A DNA stretch of 64,000 nt. Origin: Erythroxylum novogranatense. Lineage: Eukaryota; Streptophyta; Magnoliopsida; Malpighiales; Erythroxylaceae. Shown here in pieces: positions 59,550-64,000 of the stretch (positions are counted from its first letter, which is position 1; each line of letters begins with the position of its first letter). The notes below the pieces were generated by a model. That model was given only the letters and a program-made list of their open reading frames with translations, searched no databases and was not told the DNA's origin. The translations under genes and the position numbers were made by a program. Location: NCBI GenBank assembly GCA_029891385.1, contig CM057224.1, positions 7,750,001 to 7,814,000 of the forward strand, written 5' to 3'.

Positions 59550-60089
59550 TGGTTCAGCCTGATCCTGGCGATGCTGCACGTTGCCGTTTGGATGCAGGAG
59601 TTTGACTGTCTTCTGGCAAGAGTTCCTGCAAAACAACACAACGCACGTCGGGGGTTGATATCCGGCCAATTGGTTCAGCCTGATCCTGGCGATGCTGCAT
59701 GTTGCCATTTGGATCCATGAGTTTGACTGTCTTCTGGCAAGAGTTCCTGCAAAACAACACAAGGCACGCCGAGGGTTGATATCCGGCAGGCCTCTCCGAC
59801 GCTTAAGTTAGTCTTTTTGGTGAGGGTTTGATAGCTAAGAACAGAGAAGTTATGGTTCTGATTACGTACCCGTATCATGACAAAGCTATACCTTATATAT
59901 GGGATGGTTGCTAGGTTTAAGTCTTTACGTATGCATGGGAGACTTCCATCTGCGAGTGGGTCATGGATGCATGGACTAGAGCATGGGCCTATCATAGTCA
60001 ATAGGAATTAGGTCAATCCTTACGAGATGGACCAATGGGCCCATGAGTCGTTTTTAATGGGTTTGGGCCTAGCACGACCGACCCAACCA
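59550..60089 (-). repeat. 5' LTR of the Tat element with duplicated end
   Basis: 59671-60089 is the 419-bp counterpart of the 3' LTR. An extra 121 bp (59550-59670) repeats the LTR end: TGGTTCAGCCTGATCCTGGC occurs at both 59550 and 59671. In minus sense the LTR end plus ATTGG is present twice before the primer site. TATTC follows at 60090-60094. Confidence 0.9.
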
Positions 60090-60094
60090 TATTC

Positions 60095-60235
60095 AAATAT
60101 GTGCTAGTTACGTCAATATTTTGTATCAAACCACACATATCGATTCCAAGGATTTAAGGACAAGTGTTGAGAGATAAACAAGTTAGAAATTACTTCAAGC
60201 TTTTTAAATTGTTTTGAGTATCTGTTTCAGTTAAA
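60095..60235. other. Flank between Tat and CACTA elements
   Basis: 141 bp of AT-rich sequence with no feature. It ends with AAA (60233-60235), the left target duplication of the CACTA element. With 6820-7784 it is the presumed pre-insertion locus. Confidence 0.5.
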
Positions 60236-60253
60236 CACTACAACAATTCAGGG

Positions 60254-60291
60254 CAATTCGCGATGTTTTTTGGAAAAAACATCGCGAATTG
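60254..60291. repeat. Perfect palindrome in the left CACTA subterminal region
   Basis: An 18-bp arm CAATTCGCGATGTTTTTT, a GG spacer, and the exact reverse complement. Further inverted GTGACATTTTT/GCGTCACGAAAA words follow to about 60440. The transposase of CACTA elements binds subterminal repeats, so these are candidate binding sites. Confidence 0.85.
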
Positions 60292-60879
60292 TTCGTAATT
60301 TTCGTGACATTTTTAAAGCGTCACGAAAACGTCACGAAAACTACTGAGTTTCCGCGATGTTTTGCAATAACGTCGTGGATTTGTTAGACCTTTTGTGTTG
60401 TTTTAGCAGGAAAACGTCGAGAAAAATAAGCTTTGACGTTTTTATAGAGGAAACGTTGCGCAAGGCTGACCTGTTGGTTTGAGTTCTTCGTCATGCAAGA
60501 CAACATCATTTAGTTTAAAGGCCAAATGACGTTGTTTGCGTTTGACTACCGAGCCCCACCTTCCCCAATCGACGTCGTTCCCCTCCATTCCTAAGTCATT
60601 TTTTATCAATCCCTCCTGCTGCTGTCGGATTGCCGGTGTCTACCATTGGTGGAGGTAAGTTATGTTTAACGGTTTAATCTGGTTTTGAGAGTGTTATTTT
60701 GTTTGTTTTGATTATATGTAGTGCATTTGGATTTGCATTGTGTTACAGTAGTTAATTTGGGTTTGCATGGTGGAGGTAAGTCATTAAACATTTTGCCTTT
60801 TAAGTGTTTGACGAAAGTCGTTCAGTAGTTTTCTTAATGTGATTGGGATTGTTTGAACAATTGGCGTAAAACATGTGGG

Positions 60880-62185
60880 ATAACAAGTAGGTCACTGATA
60901 GCTAAATTAAATCTCCATAGGAAAGCTAGTTGTTACTTCAGGAACTGATTCTTCTGTCGATATAACTTATTATAGGTTTTAATTGAGGAGATGCAAACAC
61001 CTAGGTATTTGAATGAATTGATTCCAAGTTTAAGGTTCCAGTTTCATGTATCAGAATTTTTAATTGCAAGATAAGTAAATAGAGCTCTTGTCAAGGTTAT
61101 ATTCTAGACCTAATATTTCCGTGAATGATATTAAGGATCTCTTCATTATGTCAAATGGCTCATTATCTACAACTCATAGTATTAGTCAATCATTAGCAAA
61201 AGCATGTTTAGAGATTTAGAGTTCCTAACATTTATTGTGGTACTTAAAACTCAAATTGTTATTGAAAAAGGGTGGTGATTTTGTTCAATATTTTCATATC
61301 AATAGTAAAGAGAAATAAGGACAAAGGTTCCCCTTACCTTATCCCTTATTTGCTTTGAATAAATAAGATGGCTCACCATTTATAATCACTATAAAGGTCA
61401 TAGTAGTTAGGCATTTAGTAATCCATTATAAAATAACCAAAAGCTTGGAGAGCATCCAATATGAATTCCCAACTAATTGTATGAAAAGTCTTAATGAATT
61501 TAATTGTAATTATATAACTCTTAATGGATTTGTTGCTAGAGTGACCCATAGAAAACTCTTGAGCTATGCAAACATTGTCTCTTATATTCCTACCTTTAAC
61601 ATATGCTCCCTCACAAGCATTTAAAAAACTTTTGAGTGTATTTTTTACCCTCTTAGCTATTATCTTAAAGATAAGTTATTAAATGACAATGTAACATGAA
61701 ATTGGCCTGCATTCCTTAAGATTTTCTAGAATTGGAGTCTTAGGAATTAGGCTGACAAATGTTTTGTTTAGTTCAGAAAAAGAAATTTGACATCAAAGAA
61801 CTCTTAGATAGTATTATTGATGAATAGAGAATCAATGAGGCTCCAAGTGGACTGAAGTAATTTAGCACTAAAGTCATCTAATCCTAGTGCTTTGTTATGT
61901 TTGAATAAGAAAATAGAAGATCTAATCACCTTTGGAGTAACTTTCCTTGTAAGTTCCAAAGCCTTCTTAGTGGAGATTGTGCCTCTTAGGGATGCTTGGA
62001 CATTTTGGGGAATTGATTTATCCTTGCAACTTCTTCCAAATAAGTTTGCAAAGTAACCTTAAGCCATTAATTTCATATTTTCCTAATCCTTTGCCACTGT
62101 ACACTTTAGTGCTTTGAAGCATAATATGTTGGCCTTATTCCTTCTCCCCTTGATTATGTTATGAAACGCTTTGAAGAACATGATT
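60880..62185 (-). pseudogene. L1-type LINE reverse transcriptase remnant
   Basis: The minus strand, with many frameshifts, reads a plant LINE polyprotein from the linker before RT to past the RT core. Visible in order: FFKAFHNIIKGRRNKANI (about 62160), HNKALGLDDFSAKLLQSTW (about 61880), LIPKTPILENLKECRPIS (about 61720), GAYVKGRNIRDN (about 61600), INGEPSYLF plus GEPLSLFLF, the degenerate QGDPLSPFLF motif (about 61340), HAFANDWLIL, the FADD catalytic box with one Asp lost to Asn (about 61190), and NSFKYLGV (about 61010). No endonuclease domain or poly-A tail was found. It lies inside the CACTA element in opposite orientation and may be a captured fragment or an old insertion. Confidence 0.75.
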
Positions 62186-62302
62186 GTTAAGATGGGATTT
62201 GACTATGTTTGTATAAAGAATGAAAGGCCAAAAGTTAATATAGTGTGCAACAATATGGATGAAGAATATATGGAAGCCTTACATAAGATACAAATTTTTT
62301 TT

Positions 62303-62370
62303 TAAATAAGACATTCCACGATTCTCATTTTTAAAATAAGACATTCCACGATTCTCATTTTTAAAATAAG
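62303..62370. repeat. 30-bp tandem repeat, just over two copies
   Basis: ACATTCCACGATTCTCATTT begins at 62311 and 62341, with a third partial start at 62371. It lies within the CACTA element between the LINE remnant and the transposase exon. Confidence 0.9.
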
Positions 62371-62832
62371 ACATGTGATGTTAACTGATAAACTAGTTCT
62401 TCTTGATTGCTCAGACGCTCATAGTTTCAAATTTAATCTTCTTGTTGTGAATAACTACTAAACTAGTCCTTATAATCATTCCACTATTAATGAAGCAACT
62501 TATTTCCTCAATATACTTGATAATTTCAAGAAGTGCACATGGACTTACTGAAATTTAAATCTTAAACCATATCTATTCTTATGTTCTTTAAAATGTTTAA
62601 ATTTTAATTTAAATTATCAGCTAAGATGATTAGAATAGATAATAGATTTGAATTCAAAAATTTTCTTATTATTCCTCTATCCCAATTTGGTATTATTCAT
62701 CAAAGGTCTTATGTTTAAACTCTTAAGCAAAATGACATTGAGGAATGTAAAGAAAAATGGGTGAGTACATAGTTTATTTATAAATATTTCTTAAATCACA
62801 TTGTGTATCTAATTAATTCTTTACTTTTTCAG

Positions 62833-63078
62833 GACTTAATGTGTCACGAGTTGACACATTCAACAGAACAAGGTCATCCCATGACAGTGGATGAAGTGTG
62901 CGACAAAATCTTGGGCACTAGAATAGATTACATTGTTGGCATGGGAATGGAGCCTCGACCACAACAGATGACTTCAGCCAAAAAGAGACTTCGAGACCAA
63001 TTAGAGGAGTCGATGAAGGTTAATGAGGGCTTATAGTCTAAAGTCGATGAATTGACCAAAAAATTTGAAGAAATGTAG
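62833..63078 (+). pseudogene. CACTA transposase-related exon (Transposase_24-like)
   Basis: An exon-like segment preceded by a pyrimidine tract and splice acceptor (TTTTTCAG, 62832). It reads HSTEQGHPMTVDEVCDKILG then RIDYIVGMGMEPRP, followed by KKRLRDQLEESMKVNEGL and, past two stops (63034-63036 and near 63076), a coiled-coil remnant VDELTKKFEEM. The pattern 'D E V/I C D K I/V L G T R ... Y I x G x G' is typical of the plant En/Spm-associated transposase family (Pfam Transposase_24, from memory). Upstream exons are not recognisable. It sits in the right half of the CACTA element, in the orientation expected for transcription from the left end. Confidence 0.65.
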
Positions 63079-63766
63079 GATAAATTCATTACCTAAGTTT
63101 AACAACAAAAAAGCTCTTGGATCTTTTTCTCGCTACACATAATATTCATTTAGAATAGATAAGTACTCATCTTGATATATTAAACACTTATGACATATTT
63201 TTATATTAATTACTATATTATGACATGTTTGGGAATTGAAATTATATAATTCATTGTCTACATGTATTAAATTCTTGTTATACATTATTAATCATTCGCA
63301 AATTAATGATGTCTTGAACAAATTGATGAATTATTAAATAAAAATTCCATATATAATATTAAATAGTTATTCAATAAATAAGATTTAATAAATTTGTTTT
63401 CAAATTTTAATTATTAAATCATAATAATAATTCAATTAAAATTAATATTATTTTCGGATTAATCCCACAAATTTTATTATTTAAAATTGAAAAATTATTT
63501 AAAAAAATTTAAATAAATAAATTTATTAACTAATAATCGGCAACGTTTCTTCCCAAACGTCGTTGATTGTCAGCCTTCAGCGACATCTAATAAATGTCGC
63601 ATAAGGCTTCAGCTTCAGGTTTTCAATGACGTTTACCCCAGATGTGGCTGATTCATTCTACCTTTTATGACATTTTTTAAAAAGTCATTCAATCTACATC
63701 TTTTCCTCGACGTTTTTCATAAAATGTCGCCGATTGCGTTTCCTTACTATACCTTCAACGACGTTG

Positions 63767-63794
63767 TTTGTGACGTTTTCAAAAACGTCACAAA
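63767..63794. repeat. Palindrome in the right CACTA subterminal region
   Basis: A 13-bp arm TTTGTGACGTTTT, a CA spacer, and its reverse complement. It is one of several GACGTTTTT/AAAACGTC words between about 63535 and 63850. Confidence 0.85.
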
Positions 63795-63871
63795 AGACAA
63801 TCTGCGACGTTTATTGATCATTTGTGACGTTTTTAAAATGTCGCTGAATGGGTATTTTTCTTGTAGTGAAA

Positions 63872-64000
63872 ATTTAGGATTTTTCAGTTGATTTATCTGT
63901 TCTAAAAATCAGGTTGCATTAGATGCCTACCAGTTATTTATGATTATGTGTCAAAGAGTTTGTTAGCAAGTTAAGGAGGAATTGCCAGGTATTAGAATAT
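63872..64000. other. Right flank of the CACTA element
   Basis: 129 bp of AT-rich sequence to the window edge, with no feature recognised. Confidence 0.5.

Larger units (their letters stand above)
7790..60089 (-). mobile_element. Tat-lineage Ty3/gypsy retrotransposon split by nested insertions
   Basis: Two LTRs (7790-8209 and 59550-60089) with matching ends TGGTT...AACCA are flanked by the same 5-bp duplication, TATTC (7785-7789 and 60090-60094), which defines one element 52.3 kb long. Removing the nested element A (11.9 kb) and the copia array (30.1 kb) leaves about 10.3 kb, a normal size for this lineage. Minus-strand order is LTR, primer site, gag, protease, RT, RNase H, integrase, minisatellite, antisense ORF, polypurine tract, LTR. 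The integrase tail (FGAEALVP... RPWNSQNLKAFYQ) and the antisense ORF are typical of the Tat group (Retand/Ogre-like). By eye the LTRs differ at about two dozen of 420 positions, mostly transitions, so the insertion is old. Every coding part is broken. Confidence 0.92.
60236..63868 (+). mobile_element. CACTA (En/Spm) DNA transposon, degraded
   Basis: It begins CACTACAACAA and ends TTTTTCTTGTAGTG, the inverse of CACTACAAGAAAAA, with AAA on both sides (60233-60235 and 63869-63871), matching the 3-bp duplication of the CACTA superfamily. Both ends have subterminal repeats of GTGACGTTTTT/GCGACGTT type. At 3.6 kb it is shorter than autonomous copies. It contains only a transposase-related exon and a LINE remnant, so it is non-autonomous. 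Confidence 0.88.

Noticed and set aside
59376..59762. 128-codon minus frame spanning copia LTR 5, the gag fragment and the Tat LTR
   Set aside because: A chance read-through over an insertion junction; only the short gag piece at 59457-59530 is real.

Overview
The window is plant nuclear heterochromatin from a flowering plant, probably a dicot. It consists almost entirely of LTR retrotransposons nested in one another, plus one CACTA DNA transposon. I found no intact host gene, no tRNA or rRNA gene and no CRISPR array. The evidence is TG...CA long terminal repeats, initiator-Met-tRNA type primer sites, 5-bp target duplications, Ty3/gypsy and Ty1/copia domains, and a CACTA element with 3-bp duplications.

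Layout. (1) 1-6819, minus strand: the 5' part of a LARD-like (large retrotransposon derivative) element, D, with a 4.6 kb LTR; it runs off the left edge. (2) 6820-7784: short unassigned sequence. (3) 7790-60089, minus strand: one Ty3/gypsy element of the Tat lineage (Retand/Ogre-like), flanked by TATTC duplications. Only about 10.3 kb is its own sequence: LTRs, gag, protease, RT, RNase H, integrase, a minisatellite, and an antisense extra ORF (aORF). All its genes are broken. It has been inflated to 52.3 kb by insertions. (4) 10384-22253: LARD-like element A (4.16 kb LTRs, 3.55 kb non-coding interior) inserted in the aORF. (5) 29358-59451: inserted in the Tat gag, a head-to-tail array of a gag-only Sirevirus-type copia element with five LTRs and four internal domains but one outer target duplication. 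(6) Within that array, LARD-like element C (36152-42473, TSD CACAA) sits in the second internal domain and LARD-like element B (43498-51120, TSD GTTGA) in the third LTR. (7) 60236-63868: a decayed CACTA transposon holding a transposase-related exon and an antisense L1-type LINE reverse transcriptase remnant.

How the parts relate. The Tat element once supplied a full gag-pol set and an antisense ORF. The Sirevirus-type units carry only gag plus the first codons of protease, so they would depend on an autonomous relative for pol. Elements A, B, C and D share tRNA-Met-type primer sites; A, B and C also share the chromovirus-like palindrome TTTCGAGGACGAAA just upstream of the polypurine tract. 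They look like non-autonomous derivatives of the Tekay/Del group. The three larger LTR families (A, C, D) share a modular layout: a roughly 180-bp periodic motif, in A and D a GC-rich cassette, then a conserved CCGACRTCCGAT block.

Caution on data quality: paired LTRs and array units differ in homopolymer lengths and in clustered word-like swaps (CAG/CG, CGCG/CATG, ATCG/ACTG). This suggests consensus errors at methylated cytosines, so some frameshifts and stops may not be real. All comparisons here were made by eye.
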